From: Meghimatium bilineatum
Taxonomy: Eukaryota > Mollusca > Gastropoda > Stylommatophora > Philomycidae
Direction of reading: 5' to 3'
Assembly (NCBI GenBank): GCA_034231615.1
Contig: CM067311.1
Coordinates: forward strand, 10,061,212 to 10,125,211
DNA: 64,000 bases
In this document: positions 43,132 through 53,069 of the stretch, piece by piece
How positions within the stretch are numbered: position 1 is the first letter of the stretch
How the letters are laid out: the number at the start of each line of letters is the position of its first letter
Notes under the pieces: generated by a model
Database searches by the model: none
Told to the model about the DNA's origin: nothing
The model's input: only the letters and a program-made list of their open reading frames with translations
Program-made: the position numbers and the translations under genes

Positions 43132-43689
43132 GATGATTTCACGAGTTTTCATTTAATTTGCCGTCTAAGGAACCTCTATTTCCCCCATCTCATTCTGAGG
43201 TCCCATATTGTTGTATAATAAAACAACGCCCCAACACTTGTTCTATTATTTATGATGTGTTCCTTTAAAAAAAAAACAAAAAAAACCTCGCTCTCACTGA
43301 AGAATAACTAGCTAATGTCAACAAACTTTCAATGCGTGTCCTACATACGTAATGTGCCATTACGGAACGGCTCTGGGAGAATTGCCTTTCATAACACTCA
43401 TGTTTTAAATTTTCTCAAACTTGCTTTTAAAAACGTTAAGCCATTCTTCTTTATTGCCAGTTTTTGTGAAAGGATTCGTAAATAAATGATGGCAGTTTTG
43501 CCTGAGGCTTGTGAATGAATTATAGATGATTTGTATAAACGGTTGCTATAATTGTTTGTTTGAGAACCCCAGGAATTGCTAGCCATTAGCTCTTACTTCC
43601 TATGTGCAGTGGGGTGGTTTTTCTGAGCTTTCTTTCATTCCCAGAAGACTTCAGCTTTCGGCTGAAGGAACCTTCTACACAGAAGAGGT
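43132..43689. other. Unassigned intergenic sequence
   Basis: No supported feature in about 560 bp. Confidence 0.4.
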
Positions 43690-43835
43690 CTATAATTTTA
43701 TAGATGACATACTACAAAGCTTCCATAAGAGAGCCTCAATATAACGACATGTCATCTACTAAAATTTTCTGTTGCACGTGTGGTTATCTAGTGGGCCATT
43801 GGTGAGACCCACAGACGCAACCGCATGCGTATTGC
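43690..43835 (+). mobile_element. Palindromic element F2, copy 2
   Basis: TTTTATAGATGACATACTAC, AAGCTTCCATAAGAGAGCCT, GACATGTCATCTACTAAAAT and GAGACCCACAGACGCAACCG. Confidence 0.65.
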
Positions 43836-44084
43836 GATAATAATTAGTCTGTTAGCACGGGCATTGACCCACACACCTAACTGCTGGTTGGTTGACTGTT
43901 CGTAAATTAAATCCATGGAGCTAGTTAAATATAGTACTTAAAGTGAGTCGCTATAATATCAACGTTACTTACAGAAAGTAGGTACAAAATTTGTGAGGTG
44001 GTTCTATTTTTCAGATAAATCAGTTTCAGAGTGTCGATATTCTTATACAGTTTGTTGGGGTTATGGTTATTTATGTTCTTTCTT

Positions 44085-44510
44085 AAACTCCCACCGGATC
44101 TCTCTTGTAGCAGGATGTAGTCCAGAGATCTCTCTTGTAGCAGGATGTAGTCCAGAGATCTCTCTTGTAGCAGGATGTAGTCCAGAGATCTCTCTTGTAG
44201 CAGGATGTAGTCCAGAGATCTCTCTTGTAGCAGGATGTAGTCCAGAGATCTCTCTTGTAGCAGGATGTAGTCCAGAGATCTCTCTTGTAGCAGGATGTAG
44301 TCCAGAGATCTCTCTTGTAGCAGGATGTAGTCCAGAGATCTCTCTTGTAGCAGGATGATCCCACTATATTTCCAGCAGGATGTAGTCCAGAGATCTCTCT
44401 TGTAGAATGATGATCCAACTATATTTCCAGCAGGATGTAGTCCAGAGAATGGAAATACATTGTGTCGTCGTTTTATTTGCACTGGTGACCCGATACATCC
44501 GATTTCGGCT
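44085..44510 (-). mobile_element. SINE-A, copy 10, with internal 30-bp amplification
   Basis: A minus-strand SINE-A. The segment GATCTCTCTTGTAGCAGGAT plus GTAGTCCAGA is tandemly amplified from 44096 to 44358 as nine essentially perfect 30-bp copies. The junction joins GTAGCAGGA(CAATGGTCC...) to GCAGGATGTAGTCCAGAGA through a shared GCAGGA, so slippage or unequal exchange at that microhomology explains the unit. The rest of the SINE (44351-44510) follows, itself partly duplicated. Confidence 0.93.
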
Positions 44511-44604
44511 CTGGTAACTAATACCTTCTATATTTTTACCATTTGCACTGAACGGTTGCCGTCTGTAACCATATCGTTAGTAAGTCAGTGAACGATGCAA
44601 CCTA

Positions 44605-44775
44605 TAAAAGTAAACAATTACTGCAGACTTGTTCAAAGTAAGAAATTACTGCAGCCTTGTAAAAAATAAGCAATTATTACACACTTGTTCAAAGTAATTA
44701 ATTGCTGAAGACGTGTTCAAAGTAATAAATATCTGCAGACTTGTTTAAAGTAATCAATTACTGCAGACTTGAACG
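44605..44775. repeat. 28-30-bp degenerate minisatellite, about 6 copies
   Basis: Unit GTAATCAATTACTGCAGACT plus TGTTCAAA with many differences between copies. Confidence 0.8.
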
Positions 44776-44789
44776 ATAATTTTTTCTTT

Positions 44790-44885
44790 CAATATGAGAT
44801 ACCACCAAAGAATATTGAGAATGCCACGGACAGCTAAAATAAAATGAATCTAGAAGTGTACAGAACATTAAATGTAAAAGTTGGC
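44790..44885 (+). mobile_element. LINE fragment, family 1
   Basis: GAGATACCACCAAAGAATAT, TGAGAATGCCACGGACAGCT: a RYHQRILRMPRTAK-like block followed by a LEVYRTLNVK-like block. Confidence 0.55.
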
Positions 44886-44919
44886 TTGTAGCAGTATTTA
44901 GCCTTCATGGTCTATCTTC

Positions 44920-45004
44920 TTCTTCTTCTTCTTCTTCTTTACACTCACTCTCCCCTCAACACCGAAAGGTACATGAGGACAGAAAGAAGACGAAGAAGAA
45001 GAAG
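44920..45004. mobile_element. Short retroposed insert, TTC-start and GAA-tail, 13-bp TSD
   Basis: 85 bp between exact ATGGTCTATCTTC copies (44907-44919 and 45005-45017). It begins with a TTC run and ends with a GAA run around a 50-bp core (CACTCTCCCCTCAACACCGA). Confidence 0.75.
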
Positions 45005-45282
45005 ATGGTCTATCTTCATAGATATTCCTGTTTTCTATTTTTCTAGAATAAAAATTTGGAAGACAAATATTTGTTGGGTTTTTGTCCACTAGAGGGAGAT
45101 ATGATAGTAATTAGTCCTTAACACTGAACTATTGACCATCACCGTTCACTTTTGTAGAATGGCTCGCTTCAGCATAAGATAGTCTGCATTTAAGAAATTG
45201 ATCAATTAAAATGTCTGGGCTCTCATGGTCGTTTACTGATGGGATGTGACCATCCCAGATTATCCGGTGAAAATGTCTAAAG

Positions 45283-45464
45283 CAGCGTTTCTCAATCTTT
45301 TTTGTACCATGCCCCACCTAAGTCTTTTTAAAATTCGGATGCCCCCCCCCCTATACATATGTTTTATATTAAAAATTGGAATTATTCCATAATGAAGCCT
45401 AATTACAACGTGTTCGAATTGCCCCCTGAACGATCATATTGCCCCCTGGGGGGCGTAAACACTG
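45283..45464. mobile_element. hAT-type MITE with 8-bp TSD
   Basis: 182 bp. The ends are CAGCGTTTCTCAATC and CAGTGTTTACGCC (read inward). GTCTAAAG at 45275-45282 and GTCTAGAG at 45465-45472 form an 8-bp TSD with one mismatch. Interior has C and G runs (GCCCCCCCCCCC). Confidence 0.88.
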
Positions 45465-45608
45465 GTCTAGAGTGTCCATTGTTTATGCCTTTATCAAATA
45501 TTTCATGTGTATGTTGCAAACCCGAAAGAGCTGTATCACTTACTAGCTTGCCATCAAGTTTCACGGATGCTTTCTGAAGAGATGTTCAGCAGAAAGAAGT
45601 GTAATGTT

Positions 45609-46058
45609 TAGTTATTTCACATCAGTAGTTAGTTCACATCAGTAGTTATTTCACATCAGTAGTTATTTCACATCAGTAGTTATTTCACATCAGTAGTTAT
45701 TTCACATCAGTAGTTATTTCACATCAGTAGTTATTTCACATCAGTAGTTATTTCACATCAGTAGTTATTTCACATCAGTAGTTATTTCACATCAGTAGTT
45801 ATTTCACATCAGTAGTTATTTCACATCAGTAGTTATTTCACATCAGTAGTTATTTCACATCAGTAGTTAGTTCACATCAGTAGTTATTTCACATCAGTAG
45901 TTATTTCACATCAGTAGTTATTTCACATCAGTAGTTATTTCACATCAGTAGTTATTTCACATCAGTAGTTATTTCACATCAGTAGTTATTTCACATCAGT
46001 AGTTATTTCACATCAGTAGTTATTTCACATCAGTAGTTAGTTCACATCAGTAGTTAGT
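45609..46058. repeat. 17-bp minisatellite, about 26 copies, highly homogeneous
   Basis: Unit AGTTATTTCACATCAGT. The only variation is AGTTAGTT in about four units, including both edges. Confidence 0.97.
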
Positions 46059-46180
46059 TCGATGGTAAGCGGAGGCATGTTTGTAGCCGGAAAATCTAGC
46101 GTGGACTTATGTTTAGCGGTAGTCATATATTATGTACATAGACGCCCACAAAAGACGGATGCACCGCAGAGGAAAAATAT

Positions 46181-46560
46181 CAATACTTCGATTTGTTGTC
46201 AGAAAACATCAGACAGGTTCCACAATACTTCGACTTGCTGTCAGAAAACATCAGACAGGTTCCACAATACTTCGACTTGCTGTCAGAAAACATCAGACAG
46301 GTTCCACAATACTTCGACTTGCTGTCAGAAAACATCAGACAGGTTCCACAATACTTCGACTTGCTGTCAGAAAACATCAGACAGGTTCCACAATACTTCG
46401 ACTTGCTGTCAGAAAACATCAGACAGGTTCCACAATACTTCGACTTGCTGTCAGAAAACATCAGACAGGTTCCACAATACTTCGACTTGCTGTCAGAAAA
46501 CATCAGACAGGTTCCACAATACTTCGACTTGCTGTCAGAAAACATCAGACAGGTTCCACA
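46181..46560. repeat. 42-bp minisatellite, 9 copies
   Basis: Unit CAGAAAACATCAGACAGGTT plus CCACAATACTTCGACTTGCTGT, identical in all but the first copy (CGATTTGTTG). It is open in several frames because 42 is divisible by 3, so the 121-173-codon frames are not evidence for a gene. Confidence 0.97.
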
Positions 46561-47264
46561 TCTAAATGGTCTATAAGTAATGGGAAACCTGAACTGTCAT
46601 GTAGGGCAGAGATGAACACCGTGGGAAAACCAGCTAGGCTCATTTACAGATAACAGAGATTGCAACTACAATAGCCAACTCATTATTAGAGAGATATGCG
46701 CATTACACAGGCGTCATATCATAATTTGTTTGAACATAAAAAAGAGTAAATTGTACACATGATTTAAGTGGAACAATTCGAATCAAGCTGCTCAGCAGGA
46801 CGGTCGTTTCATACTGACACGACAGGCAGGAAGACACATTGTTAGAAATGCCAAGGTCATTCCTAACACCACAGTAGCTACATTCCACCGCCCTGTAATC
46901 TCATACTTAGGGAAAATAACACACAGCGAGAAAAGCAGTAAATGCAATGTACACAAAAAAAATTGAAATTAACCAAACTCACCCTGTACATGACGTGGCG
47001 ACAGAAAGAGCATGCGGCCTTTATCACACAGCTATTCAATCCCCTCCCTGCAACTCCTGAACTGGTAGTATGCAGTATTGACGGTTTTTTTAAACAAAAA
47101 TAATTGACACAATGATTCAGAACCGCACAGAAAAAATTAAAATAAACACATATATGACAACAATAACAGATGTGCATACCAGATGATAACATAGAAAAAG
47201 CATGGCAAAAATTCAGTCACCATTCTAGGATGCTTAACAAAGCACTAGCACTAGATGTAAAGGA
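46561..47264. other. Unassigned sequence, possible LINE 5' region
   Basis: No clear motif. 46597-46690 (VGKPARL-like) and the sequence leading to 47265 could be diverged endonuclease or linker region of the following LINE. Confidence 0.3.
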
Positions 47265-47392
47265 GGAGTACCCAAGAAGCGAACAGCTTGGTGGAATAAT
47301 AAAGTTAAAGAAGCCGTGAAAACTAAGAAGAAACAGAACAAGACCTAGCTGAGTACCTGAACAGAAGACGGCTATATAAGGTACATATTAGC

Positions 47393-47547
47393 AAGAAGAG
47401 ATGCTGTAAGAATAATCAAATCAAGAAGAGATAATGTAAGAATAATCAAATCAAGAAGAGATAATGTAAGAATAATCAAATCAAGAAGAGATAATGTAAG
47501 AATAATCAAATCAAGAAGAGATGCTGTAAGAATAATCAAATCAAGAA
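47393..47547 (+). repeat. 30-bp in-frame minisatellite inside LINE linker, 5 copies
   Basis: Unit AAGAAGAGATAATGTAAGAA plus TAATCAAATC, encoding RRDNVRIIKS in the LINE frame. The outer units read GATGCTG, the inner ones GATAATG. Confidence 0.93.
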
Positions 47548-47744
47548 AAGAAAAAATCTTGGATCATGTATGGAGAAAACTTTGGCAGACTCTATGTAGA
47601 GTCCAGTAGAGAGTTCCATAAACTCATAGAAACAAATGAGGATATGAGACCAATCCTTTCAACCAACAGAATGCATAAACATATGCATGTGAGGTAAGAT
47701 CAGAGAAGGGTGGGAGGAATAGTTTAAATACCTCCTGAGCATAC

Positions 47745-47930
47745 CAATCCATAAAAATAAATACAAAAAATCCGGGTTGTGATTTCTCACTTGACACGAC
47801 AATTCATCCAGTCGACTCAGCTGTAAATGAGTACCTGACGCATGAGTTAGGAGAGGTAAAGACAGCAAGGAAGGGAACTGGCCAACCCACCTAATAGTTG
47901 CTGCGGCTGTGTACATGAAGGGTTATCTTC
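47745..47930 (-). mobile_element. Unclassified insertion in the LINE, SINE-like
   Basis: The LINE reading is broken by AAATACAAAAAATCCGGGTT, CCAGTCGACTCAGCTGTAAA, TGAGTACCTGACGCATGAGT, unrelated to RT. The A-rich edge suggests a minus-strand or reversed retroposon. No TSD was identified. Confidence 0.4.
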
Positions 47931-48322
47931 ATCCCCAACGGCAGGTTGCTGCTATGGGACAAACTTTGAGCATACCAGGAAAGATACATATAACACCATT
48001 CAAACCAACATACGCAAATGAAGAAGAGCCTGAAATCCTGGAACAAGAAGTCAGAGAAGTTTTCAAGAATAACGCAAAGAATAAATCGGCGGGAATTGAT
48101 GGAATAACAACCGAAGTAATATATGCCTGTGGAGAGACTGGAGTAACTTGGTTACTTGACATTTTCAGAAAGGCTTGGAAAGAAAGAACTGCACCAACAG
48201 ATTGGTAAAGAGCCATCATAGTACAAATAGGGAAGACAAAATGAAGCAATCAAGACTGTGGCACATACAGAGGTATCTCCTTGCTTTGTCATGTCGGTAA
48301 AATGTTCTCTAAGATTATCAGA

Positions 48323-48689
48323 ATGGGCCCAGCGATGACATGCACACCAGAGTGCACCGGCCGGCTGTTCATAGCTGGTCGAACATCAGGGTCAGTGAAC
48401 CACAGCTGCCAAGACCCTCAGCACGCTTCCACGCAGTGGGCCTGGAAACAGGAGTGCAGCAACCCTGCTGCAACCTGGCCAAGTACTAGGGATCGAAGAT
48501 ACGGGAATGCCAACCCGGCCACACAAAAAATGCTGGCGGAAGACGGATGTGTCAGGTCGAAAGGCGCAGACAACGCAGCTTTCTGTAAAATATGACACAA
48601 CGCAGATCACCCTCATACGTCCTTCTCAAGACGGTCAGCGGAATGCTTTCAGAGGGTCTGCCGCAAGGCGTACGACGAAGAAGAAGAAT
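48323..48689 (+). mobile_element. SINE-X: full-length composite SINE with GAA tail and 9-bp TSD
   Basis: 367 bp between exact ATTATCAGA copies (48314-48322 and 48690-48698), splitting the LINE RT ORF. It starts ATGGGCCCAGCGATGACATG and carries a unique 5' half. Its core GAAGACGGATGTGTCAGGTC plus GAAAGGCGCAGACAACGCAG is shared with SINE-A and SINE-B. It ends GTACGACGAAGAAGAAGAAT. Confidence 0.88.
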
Positions 48690-49780
48690 ATTATCAGAAA
48701 AGATTAATACCTAATGTGGATCCAGTGCTTAGTCCGGAACAGTTCTGGAGACATGTGGATCCAGTGCTTAGTCCGGAACAGTTCTGGAGACATGTGGATC
48801 CAGTGCTTAGTCCGGAACAGTTCTGGAGACATGTGGATACAGTGCTTAGTCCGGAACAGTTCTGGAGACATGTGGATCGAGTGCTTAGTCCGGAACAGTT
48901 CTGGAGACATGTGGATCCAGTGCTTAGTCCGGAAAAGTTCTGGAGACATGTGGATCCAGTGCTTAGTCCGGAAAAGTTCGGGTTTAGAAAAGGAAGAGGA
49001 TGTACAGATGTAATAATTTTGCTAGGACAAATCAGTGAAAAGACAATAGAATACAATAACCAAATGAATATTGCTTTCATAGATCAAGAGAAAGCTTTCA
49101 ACCGAACAAATAGAAAACTACTCTGGAGTATTCTAGAAAAGTACAGAATAAAAGGAACATTATTAGACTGTGTCAGAGCCATATACAAAGATAGTGAAAG
49201 TGCAGTTAGAAAAAAGTCAGGACTTACAAATTGGTTTTCAGTAACATCCGAAGTTGAACGGGTGTATGTCTTATCATTATTATTGTTTATCATTTATATT
49301 TATAATATGACAAAAGCAGTAGGAACACCACCAGAAGCTTACCATCCAAATGACCTAACTGAACTACTCTTTGCTGACGATGAGTGCCTACTCCACAATT
49401 CAACTGAAGAGCTTCAATATCACATAACCCTATTCAACGAAAGCTGCCTCAATCACAACATGAAGATCAACAAAGAAAAAATAGAAGTAATGTCCGTAAG
49501 CAGAAAATCCAATACAATCAACATAAATGGTCATCTGATGAACAAAATTGCAGGAATTGAAATATCTAGGGAGGAATTTTACAGTCGTAGGAAGAACGGA
49601 CAAAGAGCTCGAGCTCGAGAATTTTACAGCCCGATCAAAAGACACAACAGCCTAGAAAAGATCATAATGGGGGATGATGCTAACAGAGAAAAATCTAGAC
49701 TTCGAACAAGATGTCACAGACCACCAGAACATAAACCTGAAGAAACGGGAATATTATCGCAGAATCGGTAGGAATTTCGA
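48690..49780 (+). mobile_element. LINE RT domain, central and C-terminal part (family 6)
   Basis: Open frame of 351 codons from 48716. After the 39-bp expansion it gives GFRKGRGCTDVIILLGQIS, MNIAFIDQEKAFNRTNRKLL (RT block A, FIDQEKAF in place of the usual F.D..KAFD), LTNWFSVTSEVERVYVLSLL (block B, normally G..QG..LSP, here degenerate), LLFADDECLLHNSTEELQYH (catalytic FADD box, block C), FNESCLNHNMKINKEKIEVM (block D) and a rearranged tail SPIKRHNSLEKIIM. Family: RTE-like. The catalytic Asp pair of FADD is kept, but block B is mutated and upstream frames are broken, so the element is inactive. Confidence 0.93.
48716..48979 (+). repeat. 39-bp in-frame minisatellite in the LINE RT ORF, about 7 copies
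   Basis: Unit GTGGATCCAGTGCTTAGTCC plus GGAACAGTTCTGGAGACAT, encoding VDPVLSPEQFWRH. The parent sequence is the RT motif PEQFGFRKGRG, and the array keeps the frame, so the downstream ORF stays open. GAACAG changes to GAAAAG in the last two units. Confidence 0.95.
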
Positions 49781-50224
49781 AAGCATGTAATGACCGCTAC
49801 ACCCTGTCCAGGATCTGATGATTTTGAGACTGTATTTTATTAAGACATTCAGAGGTAACGTTATGTATGTTACTTTTGAAAGTAGATTTAAAGATATTTA
49901 ATAGTAACCTACATTAATTCAAATCCCGCCCCAGGCAGGATTTTGAATTTTTGTAATGTAACGAAATGAAATTTTGTACGTACTTTTTGAAAGAATATTT
50001 AAGGGCATTAACGTTATGCATGTACCTTTTGAATAAAAAAGCTATGATTAAAAGCTATCTCGAGCCCCGCATAAAGGTAAATGGCCTAGAACTGAAAGTT
50101 GTGAATAGATGCATGTACCTAGTATATTGTATCACAAAATGCCAACGTTTATGTTGAAGTGATTACAAGGATCGCCAAGGCAAGCAGCACTGTCGGCTGA
50201 TTGTACACAAATGTGTGGTATAAA

Positions 50225-50710
50225 AATTGCATTAATCTACTCAGAATGGTGTGTTATACACTAGTGAAACATCGACGGTGTATAGACGTGATGTGAGGAA
50301 ACTAAGTCACTTTCACACAACTTGTCTTAGATATCAAGACAATATTCAGGATACCACAGTCCTTGACAAATCGGGTATCCCTAGCATTGACTATTCTGAT
50401 GCAGACACAGATTCGTTAGGCAGGTCATTTGGTACGTATACCAGATCATCACCTGCCAAAGATATTATAAATGGTGAGCTGGAGAAGGGTACACAATCTC
50501 AAAGTGGACAAAATAAGCGCTTCAAGGACTCACTATAAGCGTTAAAGACATCACTGAAAACCTTTGAAATAGACCAAGATATATAGGAAGAACTTGCACA
50601 AAATAGATCTAAATGGCACTCTACAGTCAAAAATGGTGCATCATCTTGTGAAAAGAGAAGAAACACAGCAGCTCAACAGCGGAGAGTAGCTGGAAAGTCA
50701 CAGGTAGTTT
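50225..50710 (+). mobile_element. LINE C-terminal region, family 5
   Basis: LYTSETSTVYRRDVRKLSHF, HTTCLRYQDNIQDTTVLDKS, then ELEKGTQSQSGQNKRFKDSL and, after a stop, FEIDQDI..EELAQNRSKWH and RNTAAQQRRVAGKSQ. Order and motifs (YRR..RKL..FH..CLR, KRFKD, W.....G....E..R) are those of jockey/CR1-like LINE tails. The central LRW-GH block is deleted. Confidence 0.8.
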
Positions 50711-50831
50711 TTTTTTAAACCGTCTACATTGGTCATTCTATGTTCGAACTGCCCGAAATGTAGTAACATGGCTTTTACATACACATATCACACACAAAAA
50801 TAGGTAGCACTTCTTATGTAGCCACCAACCC

Positions 50832-50995
50832 CACTTTTTTTTGTTGCTGTAGTGATCTCCTAGGAAATATACGATCTGTAGTTTACCATTCCTTTCTGAG
50901 CGATCCAGATGCATAATTACCTGCGGCGGGATTTGAACTCGGTACCTCGGTCACAGGCGCGCACTGTACCACGCCGCGACGGAGCCGGACATAGA
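50832..50995 (-). mobile_element. tRNA-derived SINE-D, copy 2
   Basis: Best preserved. In sense the head has GCGGCGTGGTACAGTGCGCG, CGAGGTACCGAGTTCAAATC (B-box area) and CCGCCGCAGGTAATTATGCA. It ends in an A-run (TTTTTTTGTTGCTGTAGTGA on the plus strand). Confidence 0.82.
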
Positions 50996-51011
50996 TTACA
51001 CACAAGATCAC

Positions 51012-51283
51012 ATCTTCTTCTGCGTTCATTCTCAAACTCCTGCAAATTAGCAGGATGTAGTCCGGAGAACGGAATGCGTTGAGTCATGGTTTACAGCATT
51101 GCTGTGATATCTGCGCATTTCGGCCTGACACATCCGACTTCAGCATAGCTTTGGGTCACTGGCCCTATATGGGATGGGACAGCCAACTCCATCCCATAAC
51201 CTCCTTAGTCGCCTTTTACGACATGCGTGGAAGGTAAACAGTGTTGCTATTCTTTGCTCCTCTTTCGGGACCCGGCAACTTGA
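51012..51283 (-). mobile_element. SINE-B, copy 4
   Basis: Near full-length minus copy, CTTCTTCTGCGTTCATTCTC through GCCTGACACATCCGACTTCA and GTCGCCTTTTACGACATGCG to CTTTCGGGACCCGGCAAC. Confidence 0.88.
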
Positions 51284-51383
51284 GTACGATGATTCTCCTC
51301 CATTGCATACTTCTGGAAGTTGATAGTCTTCTGTGTATCAAATATATCTCTGGAGAAACTATGCCACCACCTAAAAAAAAATA

Positions 51384-51705
51384 GGCGGTTGCGTAGCGCA
51401 GTAATTAGTACACCGTCTTCGAATATGGATGGTCTTGGGTTCATTCCCCAGTACGGTTCCCGGGTTAACCCAACTTTAATTGGGTATTGGATTAATCCGG
51501 GAAGTGATGATGATGTTCTTCCTTCGCAAGCAAAGATCAACATAGCATAAAAATAATAAATGTGATGAACAAGTAGATAAAAAAAATCCAGAAAGTAAAG
51601 ACTGCGAGGGAGAGGGGATGGCTACCGTCCTCAAATAATAGAGCCACTGAAATGTGAGATCGCTAACATCTCACACATTTAGCTATGGGTTAACTTTACT
51701 TTTAC
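51384..51705 (+). mobile_element. tRNA-derived SINE-C, copy 2, with nested insertion
   Basis: Head GGTTGCGTAGCGCAGTAATT and GGGTTCATTCCCCAG, body to GATTAATCCGGGAAGT (51505). It is interrupted at 51506-51592 and resumes at AAAGACTGCGAGGGAGAGGG, continuing to AATGTGAGATCGCTAACATC and TTAACTTTACTTTTACC. Confidence 0.85.
51506..51592 (-). mobile_element. LINE family 5 3' end nested in SINE-C
   Basis: GATGATGTTCTTCCTTCGCA, AGCAAAGATCAACATAGCAT and AATGTGATGAACAAGTAGAT are the reverse complement of the 3' UTR at 57800-57885. Flanks GGGAAGT and CAGAAAGT may be a short TSD. A very short, 5'-truncated insertion. Confidence 0.8.
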
Positions 51706-52289
51706 CACACAAAAAATCCACATATGAAACAAGAGCTCCATCGCTCGCAATTTCTGAAGGCAGAAAACAATTTTCACAGTTACGTGGCTCAGTGTTGAAA
51801 CTGCTTATATCATTGTATATGAACTGTGATGTATTGTATTTCAAGACAGACGATATGTGATATCCTTGTTGAAGGGTTATTAAACTTAAACATGCCGTGT
51901 TCAGATATCATATTATTTATTTTCATGGAAGTATTTGTCAAGTCTAGGTTTTAGATACAGGGCGTTCACTGCACACTCGTTGTTTATGTACCAATTTGTA
52001 TTGTATGCTTCAATTCCTATCCACCTTTTAGAACTCGTTATTCATAGCCTGCGACATATTGTGTACGCTGCAACGGACCTATTATGCCGACACAATAAGT
52101 TATTTCGGTTTCCTCATGGGAAAATCCCTATTTAGAGATGGCGGTGCATGATTTAGAATTCGTGGTACGTATAGATTTTGGTTAGTAGCTTCACATTATT
52201 GAAGATAATAATGTATGATTTCTTCCTTCGCAAGGTGAGAATAACACAATTAGCAAATTGTCAGTAAAAACACAATGACTCGTAGTAGT
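51706..52289. other. Unassigned intergenic sequence
   Basis: No supported gene. A TTTCTTCCTTCGCAAGGTGA motif at 52220 resembles the family 5 LINE 3' end. Confidence 0.35.
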
Positions 52290-52640
52290 AAAATTGAGAG
52301 TTTTCTGGCAAATGACACCAGTCTTCAAACAGCTGAAATGGCATGCTTACGCAGAATCCTAGGAATATCGCTAAGAGACAGAGTGGGGAATGATGACATT
52401 AGACAAAGAACCGGCACTGTCCTAATCATGAAATATATTAAGAGACAGCAGATTAAATAGTTTGCACACATCAACAGACTACCACCAGACATCATACCAC
52501 AGCTAGCTATGCTACATAGATACATTGAAGGCAGACCTAGAGGCCGACCACGAAAACGATGGACCACCTAAATAAAAGAGGCGACAAATTCCACAATAAC
52601 TCAGCACACACGAGGGAGATCTCCAGAAACCTCTAGCTGG
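52290..52640 (+). mobile_element. LINE C-terminal fragment, family 2
   Basis: TAEMACLRRILGISLRDRVG, NDDIRQRTGTVLIMKYIKRQ, then a stop, FAHINRLPPDIIPQ, YIEGRPRGRPRKRWTT. Close to 24288-24570. Confidence 0.8.
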
Positions 52641-53069
52641 TCTTCTATTCTGTAAAATGTTTCAGTTCGTTTGATAATGACTATTCTGCTACTTCCATCT
52701 TAAATCTTGGCGACTTAAGAGGATACACCGAAAAACCTGTACTAAGACCTGTACAAAAATACTAGATCTTGACAACCTGGCTGTCAGAGTGCCAGAAGAA
52801 ACACAGGCTGAGTTGAAAAGCCTGGGCTGCACTTCCTTGAACAATGAACGATCGACTAAACGTATATTTCCATGGGGGATGAACACAGCTTTCACCAATA
52901 TCACATGTTTTCACGTTCGGTGTGTCAATGTTTCCATTACGTTTGAGTCCTGATGGTTCAGCAACACTCTATGATCTGACAAGTTCATTACAAAATATCG
53001 ATATTTTTGTCTACCATTGTCACATTTTTGTTCATTTCGTTGACATTTTCTATTTGTTTATCATTCGTG
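52641..53069. other. Unassigned intergenic sequence
   Basis: No supported feature in about 430 bp. Confidence 0.4.

Larger units (their letters stand above)
47265..48322 (+). mobile_element. LINE ORF, linker and N-terminal RT domain (family 6)
   Basis: A non-LTR polyprotein pseudogene. In order: KRTAWWNNKVKEAVKTKKKQ, the endonuclease-RT linker; a 30-bp in-frame expansion; a disrupted GEKL-like region; an unrelated insertion at about 47745-47930; then EVREVFKNNAKNKSAGIDGI, TTEVIYACGETGVTWLLDIF, RKAWKERTAPTDW-stop-RAIIVQ, DCGTYRGISLLCHVGKMFSK. The last is the RT block with R-I-S-L-L. Single frameshifts and a TAG at about 48206 disable it. RTE-like by overall motif pattern. Confidence 0.9.

Noticed and set aside
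46062-46653. Several 120-173-codon frames on both strands (CQKTSDRFHNTST, LSENIRQVPQYFD)
   Set aside because: All are the 42-bp array read in different frames. Open on both strands because the unit lacks stops.
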